A stretch of DNA of 64,000 nt from Hyaloperonospora brassicae (taxonomy: Eukaryota; Oomycota; Peronosporomycetes; Peronosporales; Peronosporaceae), in NCBI GenBank assembly GCA_947650285.1, contig CANTFL010000361.1, forward strand, positions 107,565 to 171,564, written 5' to 3'. Shown one piece after another: positions 1-9,956 of the stretch; positions within the stretch are counted from its first letter, which is position 1, and each line of letters opens with the position of its first letter. The translations under genes were made by a program, and so were the position numbers. The notes beneath the pieces were generated by a model that had not been told where the DNA came from, did no database searches, and was given only the letters and a program-made list of their open reading frames with translations.

Positions 1-3000
1 GTGCTGTGCAAGTCGCTGGCGAAGAATTGTCAGTCCATGTCGGGCCCTGACGGCAGTCTGAATGCTCTGACGTTGCTGTGTCTCGAAGGCTTGTTAGCAG
101 TCATCGAGTCGATTGCTCAACGGTGCCCTTTGAACGCCCCCACAACAACCTCAGGATCCGGCGCTTTTGGGCGCAATACAGGTATCTTGAGTCTGAAAGG
201 GTCTGATCTAGCTCGATTTACGGCTGGAACATCCCCTGGCACTGAAGGCTCATTTAGTGACTTTTCGATGAACGATATTTCGCCAATGTCTTCGGTGCGT
301 GACCTCATGCACCTCGTGATGTCAGGGAGTGAAAGCGACTCGGACTCGGAGCAGAGTGAACAGGAGAACCTGGTGGATCAACTGGCGTGGCTGCACACGG
401 CTCGCGAACGCACTGCCGAAGTCTTGCAGCAACGCAAGCGTATCAAAAAGCGCTGTGCGCTGGCAGCGGAAAAGTTCAACCACGATCAGAAGAATTGGAT
501 TGCGTATTCACAGCAGATTGGACTGTTGCCAGAAGAGCTAACACCTGAATCGGTTGCATCGTTCTTGCTGCACACGCCAGGTCTGAACAAGACGCTTATT
601 GGCGACTTCATTGGCGACGGGCCGGTGGAAAAGTATCCGTTCAATGCTGCAGTGCGAGACGCTTATGTCGCAATGTTCGATTTCCGTTCGGCCTCGTCGC
701 TCGATGAGGCATTGCGAATGTTCCTGGCTAAGTTTCGTTTACCGGGTGAAGCACAAAAAATCGATCGCATGATGGAAGCGTTTTCGAAGCAACTGTATTT
801 GCAAGCTGGTGCTTCTGGTCCTCTGGCAGACGCTGATGCGGCGTACGTGCTGTCGTTCAGCATCATTATGCTGAACACGGATTTGCACTCCGACCATATT
901 GCAAAGAAGATGACAGTGGAAGAGTTCATTCGCAACAACCGCGGAATCAACGCAGGCCAAGATTTACCGGTGGAGTACTTGACAGATCTGTACTATAATA
1001 TTCTGGAGAAGGAGATCCAGATGCAGCATGACGTGTCCGACTTTATGGAGTCTCCGTCGTCAACGGTTGACAGGTACTCGATGCAATGGGACGGCGTGTT
1101 AAAGCGCTCGAAGAATGTGGTCGGCGCAAGCTTTACTTCGAACACGAGTATTCTGAAGGTGCGTGCTGGTCTGTACGAAAAGGACATGTTCAACTTGATC
1201 TCCGAAAGCACGATCAAGAGCATATTGCTGGCGTTCGAAAAGACTTGTGACGTGACGAATATGGAGCGTGCTGCGGAGGGCCTGAGCAATTGTGCCAAAA
1301 TTATGCTGTACTATGATATGATTGACGAGTTCAACAAGATTATGGGAGCGCTATCATCGTACTTCCTCACATTTGCTCATGGTATTATGAGTGGCGAGAA
1401 AGTGTACGTGCCACCGACTATGCTGAAGCACTCAGCGTCTTCTCCACTTTCGTCTGCATCGGAGGACCAACATACAGAGGCCAGCGGAGAGCAAGTCGTT
1501 CCGTGTCAGGATGATGCTTCTGAAGTCGAGGTTTCGGTAGCGCAACAGCAGGCTGGAAGCTCAGTAAACGAGGACTTGGCGCTAGGAGGAAAGACTCGTC
1601 GTGCGCTACTGTCGCTGAAGATGCTATTCCAGTTTGTACAAAACAAGAGCGCATACTTTCGCAAAGGCTGGGCGAACGTGATCGAGTGCATGCTCATGTT
1701 TAACGAGCTGGATGTGATTCCTACATCATTGGTAGAGATCGATGATTTCGTGGATTCGCGTGGCGTGCCGCTGCCTCCGATGCAGGGCGGGATGCCGATG
1801 CATACCTCCTCTCCTTCCGATAGCTCGTCCAACCGCAGACAGGGTGGAACAGGTCTTTCGGGAAAGACCCGTGAACGATCGAGACGTCAAGCTGAGCGCC
1901 AAGCCGCTATCCGAAGTCGTATGAAACGCATGACTCAGGCTAGTCAGGGCACTTCGTATGGAAGTCACGGACAGAACGTCAACAGTGGATCCCTCTGGGG
2001 CTCGTTGTCGTACTACCTCTGGGCAGAGGAGGAAAAAGTTGACAAGAGCTTCTCGTTGATTAACGAGATGCTTCGTGAAGAGGTGTTGAAGCTCGGTGGC
2101 GGTATCCTCGAAAAAGAGAATTGGCTGCGTTTGACTCGTAAATTGCAGGAGGAAGCATTGACGAGCTTGTTGGAGACGCTGGTCTCGTGTCGCGATCCAT
2201 TTAAGTGCATTGTGCAGCCGTCTGATTCCGGTGTGGATGCCATGATGCAGGAAAACGCGATCCTTGTACTGGAGCTGAGCGTGGACATTATCTTGGTCAA
2301 CTCGAACCGTATTTTGCAGCTCAACTTGTGGGACTCGTTCCATCTGTATGCCAAGCGCATTCTTTCGACCCCGTTGAGCGAGCTGCGCATGCAGGGACTC
2401 GTTGAACGTGTGGTAGTGCACATTTTGCGAGTCAGTATCCGACTCTTTCACGACGAGCAGGTGCGTCCCAAACTCATGGCGACGCTCGAGCTCCTTTTGA
2501 CACTGAACCGGGAAATGTACAAGGCGCTGAGCGACCGGCTGTCGTCCGGTATCACAATGTTGCTCAAGGCGAACCTCGTGTACATGCACAACTTTCACGA
2601 CTGGGAGGTGCTCTTGGGCATCTTGCACAATGTGGTCGAGTATATCAACAGTCGCTCAGCTTGTTGGGAAAGTGTGGTAGTGCTAGTCGAAGGAAAGCAC
2701 TTGCATGATGGCAACTTTCCGTTCTGGATGTCTCTTTGCTGCGCGTTTGTTCAGCACCGGACGTCGTATGCTGTTGACGCGTTGAAGCTTCTCGAAGGAC
2801 TGGCTAACAGTGACAGCACGTATAAAATGACTGGCAGCTCGTGGCTAGAAGTGATGCGAGTGATGCTTGACTATCTGGACGATGCTCGACTCCCAGTAGG
2901 AAGGACCGCTTGGGAGTGCCTGCGCAACTCGCTACTTCTCCCCGGTGTGCCGATCGCCAAGGACACGTGGAACAAATGCTTTGACGAGATCATCTTTGCG

Positions 3001-3873
3001 TTTGACGATCAGGTCAACGACAGCACTGTGAAGATGGCGCGTGACGCTCCTCTGTACAGCATCACGCTCTTGTCCAAGACGTTCCTCCACAACTTGAACG
3101 TACTGATGGAATTATCGGACTTCCCAGATCTGTGGCTGAAAGTGTTGCGTCGTCTTGCAAACAAACTGGTCGCACCAAACTCGTCTTCGACGCGATTGCA
3201 GCACTCGAGTGTTGTATTCGAGACGACGTTGCAGTCGTTGTACAACCTGCTGCTTGTGCTGAAGGCCGAAGATATTCTCGAGCGGGCGAGCACCGAGGAT
3301 AGTACGCAGACGCTGTTTGACGAAACATGCGCTGTCATCGACGCCGTGTGTCCACATCTGAAAGAGCAGCTGGGTCTGAGTCCCGGTGCAAGCACGGCCG
3401 ATGCAAGCACGACGGCAACATCAGCCAACAGCAGTGAGCAAGAGAGTGAGCGCCCCCTTGTCGACGTCGTGGCCGATAAACCGCTCGATAGCGCAGAGGA
3501 TCCAGAGGCTTTGGTGGCGACTGCTGAACACGACAACGGGATCGAGTCTGAGGATGTTCCGACCGGAGGACGTGGGACCGGTGCGATTCACGATGAGGCT
3601 CAAGCCGTTCCGGCGGCTAAAGAGGAGATCGCTGCAGGGCACGATGTTGAAGTTGCTGCACCGATCGACGCGCCACATCTCCACTCCGAGTCACGCGATC
3701 GCAACGACGGAAACAAGTCAGAGCCAATCGCCGCTGGAGCATCGACTCGGGGCAACCAGCTACCGTCTGCAGGATCGCCACTCGACGCGGTGGTGGGGCT
3801 CAGTGGCCATGAGACGTGTGGGATCAAGGTCACGGGCGGCGTCATTGTGGACGAGATCACGGAAGCTGTTTGA
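1..3873 (+). CDS. GBF1/GNOM-type Arf guanine-nucleotide exchange factor (Sec7 domain), 5'-truncated
   Basis: Sec7-domain exchange factor that loads GTP on Arf GTPases at Golgi/ER-Golgi membranes for coat recruitment. The frame is open to base 1, and family members carry several hundred residues (DCB and HUS domains) before Sec7, so the true start lies outside the window. The visible 1290 residues begin with the end of a helical domain and an acidic Ser/Asp stretch (about 105-125). The Sec7 domain follows at about 145-341. It has the glutamic finger in FRLPGEAQKIDR (Glu250, codon 748-750) and the second Sec7 motif SFSIIMLNTDLHS. Helical HDS-type sequence then runs to about 1125, broken by Ser/Gln-rich inserts near 470-530 and 590-660. 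The last 160 residues are low complexity. The GBF1 subfamily is chosen over BIG because the sequence just after Sec7 (DVSDFMES...) and the HDS1 region look GBF1-like. No intron is needed in the visible part. Confidence 0.88.
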   Translation: MLCKSLAKNCQSMSGPDGSLNALTLLCLEGLLAVIESIAQRCPLNAPTTTSGSGAFGRNTGILSLKGSDLARFTAGTSPGTEGSFSDFSMNDISPMSSVRDLMHLVMSGSESDSDSEQSEQENLVDQLAWLHTARERTAEVLQQRKRIKKRCALAAEKFNHDQKNWIAYSQQIGLLPEELTPESVASFLLHTPGLNKTLIGDFIGDGPVEKYPFNAAVRDAYVAMFDFRSASSLDEALRMFLAKFRLPGEAQKIDRMMEAFSKQLYLQAGASGPLADADAAYVLSFSIIMLNTDLHSDHIAKKMTVEEFIRNNRGINAGQDLPVEYLTDLYYNILEKEIQMQHDVSDFMESPSSTVDRYSMQWDGVLKRSKNVVGASFTSNTSILKVRAGLYEKDMFNLISESTIKSILLAFEKTCDVTNMERAAEGLSNCAKIMLYYDMIDEFNKIMGALSSYFLTFAHGIMSGEKVYVPPTMLKHSASSPLSSASEDQHTEASGEQVVPCQDDASEVEVSVAQQQAGSSVNEDLALGGKTRRALLSLKMLFQFVQNKSAYFRKGWANVIECMLMFNELDVIPTSLVEIDDFVDSRGVPLPPMQGGMPMHTSSPSDSSSNRRQGGTGLSGKTRERSRRQAERQAAIRSRMKRMTQASQGTSYGSHGQNVNSGSLWGSLSYYLWAEEEKVDKSFSLINEMLREEVLKLGGGILEKENWLRLTRKLQEEALTSLLETLVSCRDPFKCIVQPSDSGVDAMMQENAILVLELSVDIILVNSNRILQLNLWDSFHLYAKRILSTPLSELRMQGLVERVVVHILRVSIRLFHDEQVRPKLMATLELLLTLNREMYKALSDRLSSGITMLLKANLVYMHNFHDWEVLLGILHNVVEYINSRSACWESVVVLVEGKHLHDGNFPFWMSLCCAFVQHRTSYAVDALKLLEGLANSDSTYKMTGSSWLEVMRVMLDYLDDARLPVGRTAWECLRNSLLLPGVPIAKDTWNKCFDEIIFAFDDQVNDSTVKMARDAPLYSITLLSKTFLHNLNVLMELSDFPDLWLKVLRRLANKLVAPNSSSTRLQHSSVVFETTLQSLYNLLLVLKAEDILERASTEDSTQTLFDETCAVIDAVCPHLKEQLGLSPGASTADASTTATSANSSEQESERPLVDVVADKPLDSAEDPEALVATAEHDNGIESEDVPTGGRGTGAIHDEAQAVPAAKEEIAAGHDVEVAAPIDAPHLHSESRDRNDGNKSEPIAAGASTRGNQLPSAGSPLDAVVGLSGHETCGIKVTGGVIVDEITEAV

Positions 3874-3975
3874 GGGGCTCGTGGTACGTGTGGTGCACGT
3901 GAGTTTGGGCCTAGGCAGGTTGCGTAACCGGTGGACCACACTAAGTTCGGAAGGATATTTCGTCGCCCTGCCGCC

Positions 3976-3982
3976 TCATTTC
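3976..3982 (+). promoter_or_regulatory. Oomycete-type initiator (TCATTTC) for the 4037 gene
   Basis: The stretch CCTCATTTCTCAATACG contains TCATTTC, which fits the oomycete Inr consensus YCAYTYY. It lies about 60 nt upstream of the ATG at 4037 and only about 100 nt after the stop of the Sec7 gene. Transcription start is inferred, not shown. Confidence 0.45.
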
Positions 3983-4036
3983 TCAATACGCGTCCCAGGA
4001 TAGACCCACTCGACCGGACGAGAGCCGCGCGTCGCT

Positions 4037-5650
4037 ATGTCCAGCGAGCCAGTGAGCGCCGCAGCGCGCGACGTCGCCGCTTCGGTCGTCCTGTCGACGT
4101 CTGCCGCACTTCCAGCAAAGCCCAAGAAGCTTAGAGTGGCCGCAGCAGTTGTTGCAGCAACTCACACCGCGGACGAGTACGACCTGAGCACCTGGAGCGG
4201 CGACCATCCGTACTTGAGCGTGCTGTACAAGCGCATGCGGTCGCACCGCAAGAAGCTCGAGAAGATCAAAGCGCTGGAGCAGGCGCAAGCGACGGACGGC
4301 AAAGTGCTGAACGCGCAGCAAGTGGCGCTCATGAGCACCAAAGGGGCGTTGACGAAGCTGGTGGCCGAGCTCGAGATGCTGCGGGAGCAGTTTGTCGGCG
4401 TCTACCGACTCGAACTGCAGCAAGTGGAGCAGCCGAAGCAAGTGGCGGTGCAGCCGACGACAACGACTCTTGAGTCGGTGGAACAGGTGGATGCAGCACG
4501 AGAGTGCAACGAGTCGGTGCAGCCAACTGACGGACGTGCCGACGTGGACGAGAGAGACGTGCAACAAGTGGAGAAAGAGCCAGTTGCAGTGGCTGTGGTC
4601 GAGCAGGAGACTGTGGACTCGGATGGCTTTGCCAGTGTATACGAACTGCTGAAGACGCTGCACGTAGTGAATCTGCACCAAGCGCTTGGCAAAGAGGTGC
4701 CCATGGTGCTGGACTTTTTCTCCAAGGTGGTGCTGGGCAACACGCGTCCTCCGGCAGAGTTGTCGTACGAGGAGAACTTGCTCGAGTCTTTGGAGGAAGC
4801 CAAGAAGTATCTGACGGCGAGCGGTAAGGTGTTTGCCTGTGATACGACGTACTGCGATCTGCGCGCGTTTGTGGACCAGTTGGCGGCCATTTCGTCGAAA
4901 GCGTCGAGTGGGACAGAGGTGGCCGAGGCGGTGGAGGACGTAGAGAACGTTGCTGCTGTAGTTGACGAGACCCCGGACGTTCCTGTTGTGCCTGCTGAGA
5001 TCAACACGATGCCGCAGATCAGTTTCTTTACCGAGTCGCAGCTTGAAGTGGAGCTGGCGGATGAAGTTGTTGCCGAAACTGCAGTAGCTGAAGGGCACGT
5101 GGACGCCACGGAAAGTGTGGCTGCGGATGCTGAGGACGAACGCAGGATGGAAGTGCACGAGCAGAACGGCGTCCCGACCGAGAAACAGGCTGACGTTTCA
5201 GTCCAGCCGCCGTTGTTGTCAGAGTCAGCGCCTGCAGCTCCCATCTCGTTTGCAGCGGTCACTACTGCCGGCATACCCGATAAGCACAGACTGTCGCCGG
5301 CAGCTTCACTGGGCTCATCGGACAACGACAAGAAGGAGCTTGGACCGAGAGGAAGCAGTTTGCCAGGCAAGACCCCTCGTCGCCGCGGCCAGGAGCGCTG
5401 GAAAGAGAAGGATAGTAATAGCAATAGCGGTGGCAGCAAGTCGGGCAATGGATCGCCGACGAACGGGAACAGGCCGCGTCGTACTCGCGCAGCACGCACG
5501 AACGACGAAGCCGGTGCTGCACCGGGCGGCCGACGCAGCGGATCGAAAGAAGACGGCGGACGTTTCCGCGTTTCCCGTGGCGTGCGAAAGCAGAACCAGT
5601 CGCCCCAGCAGCAGCAGCACACGGGCTCTTTGCTTGCCCCACACGCATGA
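4037..5650 (+). CDS. Caprin-like coiled-coil protein with RG/Lys-rich tail
   Basis: 537 residues, one exon. Residues about 57-120 (HPYLSVLYKRMRSHRKKLEKI, then GKVLNAQQVALMSTK and a Leu-rich helix) recall the conserved N-terminal homology region of caprins: a basic coiled coil, then 'GK.LN..Q'. A second folded-looking block at about 200-285 (VYELLKTLHVVNLHQAL...) is followed by Val/Glu-rich low complexity. The tail from about 440 is rich in Arg, Gly, Ser and Asn, like an RNA-binding RG tail, and ends in a Gln run. Caprins are cytoplasmic RNA-binding proteins of stress granules, so a role in mRNA regulation is inferred, not shown. The ATG at 4037 is the first in frame after the initiator. It runs in tandem with the Sec7 gene, 163 bp downstream. 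The caprin assignment is by eye and moderate. Confidence 0.6.
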   Translation: MSSEPVSAAARDVAASVVLSTSAALPAKPKKLRVAAAVVAATHTADEYDLSTWSGDHPYLSVLYKRMRSHRKKLEKIKALEQAQATDGKVLNAQQVALMSTKGALTKLVAELEMLREQFVGVYRLELQQVEQPKQVAVQPTTTTLESVEQVDAARECNESVQPTDGRADVDERDVQQVEKEPVAVAVVEQETVDSDGFASVYELLKTLHVVNLHQALGKEVPMVLDFFSKVVLGNTRPPAELSYEENLLESLEEAKKYLTASGKVFACDTTYCDLRAFVDQLAAISSKASSGTEVAEAVEDVENVAAVVDETPDVPVVPAEINTMPQISFFTESQLEVELADEVVAETAVAEGHVDATESVAADAEDERRMEVHEQNGVPTEKQADVSVQPPLLSESAPAAPISFAAVTTAGIPDKHRLSPAASLGSSDNDKKELGPRGSSLPGKTPRRRGQERWKEKDSNSNSGGSKSGNGSPTNGNRPRRTRAARTNDEAGAAPGGRRSGSKEDGGRFRVSRGVRKQNQSPQQQQHTGSLLAPHA

Positions 5651-6353
5651 GACTGACGTGTGCACACGAACGCGAGCAGTGTCGGAGCGACGCGTCCCCA
5701 GCGCCTGAGCTTGCAACGGACACTTGACGAGGTGGATGCGTCGTGAGGTGGAGTGCGTGGCAGCGCCGAGTGGTAGAGCGGTGCTCTGGAGGACGCTCGT
5801 AGCTGCTGGTGGTCGGGAGGGACCAGTGATGATATCGCGTGTTCGTGGGCAGGCGGTCAGTTGCTCGGCAGATCAGTTAACACGGTGCCGCCGTCTCTTT
5901 GCATTGGTGTTTGCGAGTCCCCGTACGGTTGACCGCTGCTGCCCCTGCTAGATGGTCGCTATGACATCAGGTGTGGCAGGGGCACGTCGCCGCGTGCTTG
6001 TCCTGATGTCGTCTGCTTGACAAAACCTGCGAGTTTCGTACGCGACCGAGCGACAGATAAAAGTGGAACTACATGTCTGCAACACGACTACTGCCATCAG
6101 CGAGCTCAGCGTCCGGCTCAAAAAAACACTTTGCGATAGAACGTGTGTGGTTGGTTTGTACCACCGGACGACCCGCTCCGTTTTTTCGCCGTGCTTGGTT
6201 TGTATTCCGCACCATAAAACCCGTTTCTGCACCATAAAGTCCGTTCCCGCACGATAAAACCAGTTCCGCACGATAAAACCAGTCGTGTTCTCCAACCACA
6301 TTCGTCCACTTGTGCACAATAATTGGTCGGGCCATCTGATTCCCTCGGGCACC
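5651..6353. other. Intergenic spacer before the DHHC gene
   Basis: About 700 bp between the caprin-like gene and the DHHC gene. I see no convincing gene. Short open frames here have no recognisable content. The right part holds the 19-20 bp tandem repeat described separately. Confidence 0.6.
6204..6281 (+). repeat. Four-copy 19-20 bp tandem repeat upstream of DHHC gene
   Basis: Four head-to-tail units at 6204-6222, 6223-6242, 6243-6262 and 6263-6281 follow the pattern GTTCCGCACGATAAAACCA, with a few differences (ACCATAAA in the first two, ACGATAAA in the last two). The array ends about 70 bp before the DHHC ATG, so it lies in the promoter or 5' UTR. Confidence 0.75.
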
Positions 6354-7124
6354 ATGACGAAGGCCTATGTCGCTGTCGCTCTTGGACTTATGCTGCTCAA
6401 AGTGTGCACGTGGGCCGTCCTGCTGCGCCCGCACGTCAGTCTCCTGCTCAACAGTCTCTACTGTACAGCCACTGCATTCATGTTCTGGAGCTACGCACAG
6501 GCGCTGCGCCATTGGCCCCCAACAAGAGCCGAAGAGAGACCTCCTCGCACACGTCCGCCGCGTCCCTTGGACCTGCCCGAGCCATTCACCCGCTACTGCG
6601 AGCGCTGTGACGCCGACAAAGCTGCAGACGTTCATCACTGCTCCGTGTGCCATCGATGCGTCTACCGCATGGACCACCACTGCCCCTGGACGGGCACTTG
6701 TGTGGCGTGGCGCAACAAAAAGGTCTTCCTGCTCTTCCTCCTGTACACGTCCCTGAGCTGCTGGGCATTTAACCTCATGGCTTCTCGCGCAATAAGAGCC
6801 GCAGTGGCCACGACCACAAGTGCCGCGTGGCTGCTCAAGTGTGGCTGGATCTTGACGCTGAGCATCGGCTCGCTGCTTGCGGGGTACTTTGTCTTTCATC
6901 TGTGGCTGCTGCGAGAAGGCAAGACGACACTGGAGTTTCTCACTGGAAAGCCCGGCGAGCTGGTCGACTGCAGCTTCAAGCACAATGTGACAGTGTACTT
7001 CGGCCGTGCCATGTGGGAGTGGTGGATACCGACAACGCCGATACTGGATGCTGCAATAGCGGGAAGAGAACGTGATGAGGCCGATGAACGCGAGACGCTA
7101 GCACAGCTTGTTGTAACGGAATAG
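6354..7124 (+). CDS. DHHC-type protein S-palmitoyltransferase
   Basis: 256 residues. It transfers palmitate to cysteines of target proteins at internal membranes. The ATG at 6354 sits in ACCATGA. The frame is open further upstream only from a GTG at 6285, which I do not take as the start. Two membrane helices (about 4-24 and 28-48) precede a cytosolic Cys-rich domain at about 80-124 with RYCERCDADK, HHCSVCHRC and the catalytic DHHC (Asp107-Cys110) in MDHHCPWTGTCV. Helices three and four lie at about 124-144 and 164-186. The family's TTxE motif is present as TTLE (191-194). The 'WTGTCVAWRN' stretch departs from the usual 'WVNNCVG..N'. Its length is near the small end for the family. It is convergent with the bromodomain gene, with 97 bp between stops. 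Confidence 0.92.
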   Translation: MTKAYVAVALGLMLLKVCTWAVLLRPHVSLLLNSLYCTATAFMFWSYAQALRHWPPTRAEERPPRTRPPRPLDLPEPFTRYCERCDADKAADVHHCSVCHRCVYRMDHHCPWTGTCVAWRNKKVFLLFLLYTSLSCWAFNLMASRAIRAAVATTTSAAWLLKCGWILTLSIGSLLAGYFVFHLWLLREGKTTLEFLTGKPGELVDCSFKHNVTVYFGRAMWEWWIPTTPILDAAIAGRERDEADERETLAQLVVTE

Positions 7125-7221
7125 CCAAAGAGAGACTTGTTAATGGGCCATGCTTTACCTGCTGGATCAGTACCAACCTGCGGCTCTGCCTTCGAGCTGC
7201 TTGGCAACAACGGGGGTCAAC

Positions 7222-8418
7222 TTACTTCTCCTTCTTCTTTTCCTTGCGCTTCTTCTTGTCTTTCTTGCGCTTCTTGCGCTCCTGATGCAGCTCGTCAAAC
7301 ATTTTCTTGTACGTCGACAGCTTCGACTCGTAGAGTCGCTCAATCTCGATGGCCATCTGGTGCACCGGTTCGCCCACGCGGTTGAATGTCTTGGCGTTGG
7401 CAGCCATGAGCTTAATGTCCGTCGTAAACTGGTCGATCTTCGTGTACTCTGCACGCTCGACTTTCTCCTTCATTCGGGTCAAGTCCATGGGACTCTTGAC
7501 ATAGTCAAAGTAGTTGGGCACGCCGAGCCGCTTGCAATTGTCCTTTGTGAATTTTTGCAAAAAAGGGTTCCCTGGCTTGCCACTAACCACCCAGCCCGTC
7601 CACGTAAGTGCCCGCAGCTCTGCCACAAGCGGCGCCAGCAGCTTCTGCAGCATGGCTGCGTCTTCCCTCTCTCGCTTCCGCTTCTTCTTTTCCTTCTTCT
7701 CTCGGCGATCCTTATCGTCTTTCGACTTTCCCTTTTGTTTTTCGGCATGACCCGCTCGTTCAGTATCCGTGGGAGGCGGCGTGTGGATCAATCCTGGCGT
7801 CTTCCCACCATGCAGTGGATGCAGCACGGGCCCGCTCTTGCTGCCCCCTGCCGGCAATTGCAGTGCACTCTTGACCGTACTCTCCGGCAGTGGCTCAATG
7901 GGGCGATCAAACGGCACGCCTTCCAGCAGCGCCATCAAATCTCCTCTGGTCTCGTTCGTCGGCGTCAACGAGTCTCGTGCCTCGCCGAGGCCACGCAGCA
8001 AATGGTGATACGAGCTCGGCAACGTTGTCTCGGTCATCTTGGCCAGGTGCGGCTCTAGTTTGTAGTAGCTCATCAGATTGCAATAGTCGACGCCATCCGT
8101 TTCGACTGCAGCGTATGCCAAAACAAGTAGACAATAGTGACAGCAATCAACAGTTGTTATCAATAAATTATACATTTTGCATAAAAATATAGCGAGCGAA
8201 AAAAGTAGAGACAAACATGTAAAAAACGCACTATTCGGGGAGCTTCGGACGAGGTAGAGCGTGTCAGAGTCTAGCGTTTCTATGCGGAGGAAGCGAACGG
8301 TAGTCGTACACAATAGAGAGAGCGTTAGGTATGACGACTAAAGTCACGGCCGGGATTGGACGCAACTGGACACGTCACGTCGTAGGCAGATACAGGAGAC
8401 GAACGCACCATTTGCCAT
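7222..8418 (-). CDS. Bromodomain protein with Med19-like N-terminal half (two exons predicted)
   Basis: I predict exon 1 at 8418-8409 (ATG GCA AAT G), a 303-nt intron at 8408-8106 (donor GTGCGT, acceptor CTGCAG) and exon 2 at 8105-7222. This gives 297 residues. The unspliced reading frame upstream of 8105 codes for implausible hydrophobic sequence. Residues about 10-85 (NLMSYYKLEPHLAK, LPSSYHHLLRG, LMALLEGVPFDRP) followed by a Lys/Arg/Glu run (120-152) recall Mediator subunit 19. A bromodomain follows at about 155-265, with PMDLTRMKEKV and the acetyl-lysine-binding Asn245 in NAKTFN. The C-terminus is almost pure Lys/Glu. The protein is presumably nuclear, reading acetylated histones. Both the intron (long for oomycetes) and the Med19 likeness are inferences; the bromodomain is firm. 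Confidence 0.8.
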
Positions 8419-8441
8419 GTTCTTTCTGGTCGACTGTTGTC

Positions 8442-8448
8442 GAAATGG
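8442..8448 (-). promoter_or_regulatory. Oomycete-type initiator (CCATTTC) for bromodomain gene
   Basis: On the minus strand ATCCATTTCGAC contains CCATTTC, matching YCAYTYY, about 25 nt before the predicted ATG at 8418. Its position supports the proposed short first exon. Confidence 0.45.
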
Positions 8449-9004
8449 ATAAAATGCAGATCAGGTTTTTATCGACACTTTGTTGAGCGGAGTGCTTTGT
8501 TTTGTGGCTTTATATAAAAAGCGAAAGAAAGGATCAAACAGCTATACAAGAGTCTGCAACAGCGATGTGCGCTACCGGTCTTGCTGTAGATGAAGTAGTA
8601 GTAGTAGTAAAGTGGGGTATATTGAGGAACGATTGGCGACCAGCTATACTCAATGAAGTAGCCGAGTTGCAAAATAGGGTCAACGATATACGTACGTTTC
8701 TATCGATGGCTGTGATAATGGACCATCACACGGCGAACGGCCTCGTGTGACTTTCTGTGAGATATTTGATGCTTCACATACACCCATTACTGCAACACAT
8801 GCAACTATCAGAGCTTTTACATCGCTTGTTGTCACTGTAGTCTACGAGTATTAGGCAGTGATCCTACAGAGGATGGCCAGCGTGTCCAGTACGGTATGTT
8901 ACACGTAGTTCATATGAGAGATGGAACCACACGAAGATACTTCAGAACATGTAATGTGGTAAGTGGAGTAAAAGCTCCGCATAATGTTGCGGTCAGGTGC
9001 TGTT
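8449..9004. other. Non-coding stretch at the edge of the repeat block
   Basis: No recognisable gene. A short GTA triplet run (near 8595-8610) and a small unsupported reading frame are all I see. This is the boundary between the gene-dense left block and the repeat-rich right block. Confidence 0.5.
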
Positions 9005-9560
9005 TTCTACTGGCAGGTCTCTGCCGTTATAAAGAGCTGTGATGATCAAAGCCAGGGCGAGAGGATAGTAATCTTCGACCTCACAGTAGTGATCGGGTCG
9101 GATGCACTCGACTAAATCTTCGTTCGCCTTGACGTAGTCTTCTAAGCAGCATAAGCAATGCGTCATGATGCAAACACACCAAGTCGTTTCTTAGATCATG
9201 CTCGAGAGCTTCGAAGTAACACTCGATTGCGAGCTCATTATCTTTTTTCCCAACGAGCGTCGTCGTTCCGTCTTCTTTAGTTTTGCTTAGTGTACCGCTG
9301 CCATGCGGCGTAACGTCGTAATATCATCTTCGCCTCTTTTCATCCGAGCCCCGATCAGCTGCTTGGTCTTCAGCAGGTACGCCGAACAGTTTGATGAAGC
9401 TATGCTCAATCTATGCCCCCTTCATCAGCGCATCATTGGCCCTTTTGCACGTTCCCATGACTCTGAAAGTCAAAGCATGGCGCAGGCATATCATTGCATA
9501 ACATTGGGTTGTAGCGTTCGCAGCGGTACGCGTCGTCCGCTGCTTTCTTCAACATCGATG
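9005..9560 (-). pseudogene. Decayed coding sequence of unknown family
   Basis: Two or three minus-strand frames joined by frameshifts give protein-like sequence, for example IKLFGVPAEDQAADRGSDEK, then NELAIECYFEALEHDLRNDL, then KANEDLVECIRPDHYCEVED followed by a hydrophobic stretch. At least one in-frame stop and two shifts are needed. I do not recognise the family. It could be a host gene remnant or part of an old element. Confidence 0.3.
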
Positions 9561-9956
9561 CCCCCATATGCCAATCCAAGGATCCCATTAACCGTATTGT
9601 TGCGGTGTCTGTGTGGCGGAAAACACTAGCGTCACACTCACACCGCAACAACAAGGCTCACGAACGTCTCTTTTCCTCAGCGTTCTCAGCCATAATATCA
9701 AGAAGGAACGACGAAGCCGGTCCCACTTGCTGAGGAAAGACGGTCTATGCTTGAAAACAGCAAGCAAGATCTTAACGGATTCGAACTCCATCAAAGGCGC
9801 TATGAAGTTCACGATCGAGACAAGCAATGGAATGCAACAAGTTCAAAGTGTGCTCCGTGGAAACTTCGAGTGGTGTCTTCATACAAGTTCTGTAACGGGG
9901 AGAGCCCGTTTCAAGAAATTGACACCAGATTGAGACAAATAGCATTTTATCTTAAG

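Noticed and set aside
1726..2628. 300-codon minus-strand frame opposite the Sec7 gene
   Set aside because: Lies wholly inside a well-supported conserved gene and encodes nothing recognisable.
3983..5667. Long minus-strand frames (391 and 421 codons) opposite the caprin-like gene
   Set aside because: They mirror the GC-rich third positions of the sense gene, have low-complexity content (Ser/Thr/Ala or Arg/His/Leu runs) and no start context. Unlike the transposon antisense ORFs they do not extend much beyond the sense gene.
8502..8750. 82-codon plus-strand frame with a Val run
   Set aside because: The Val run is a GTA microsatellite; nothing else supports coding.
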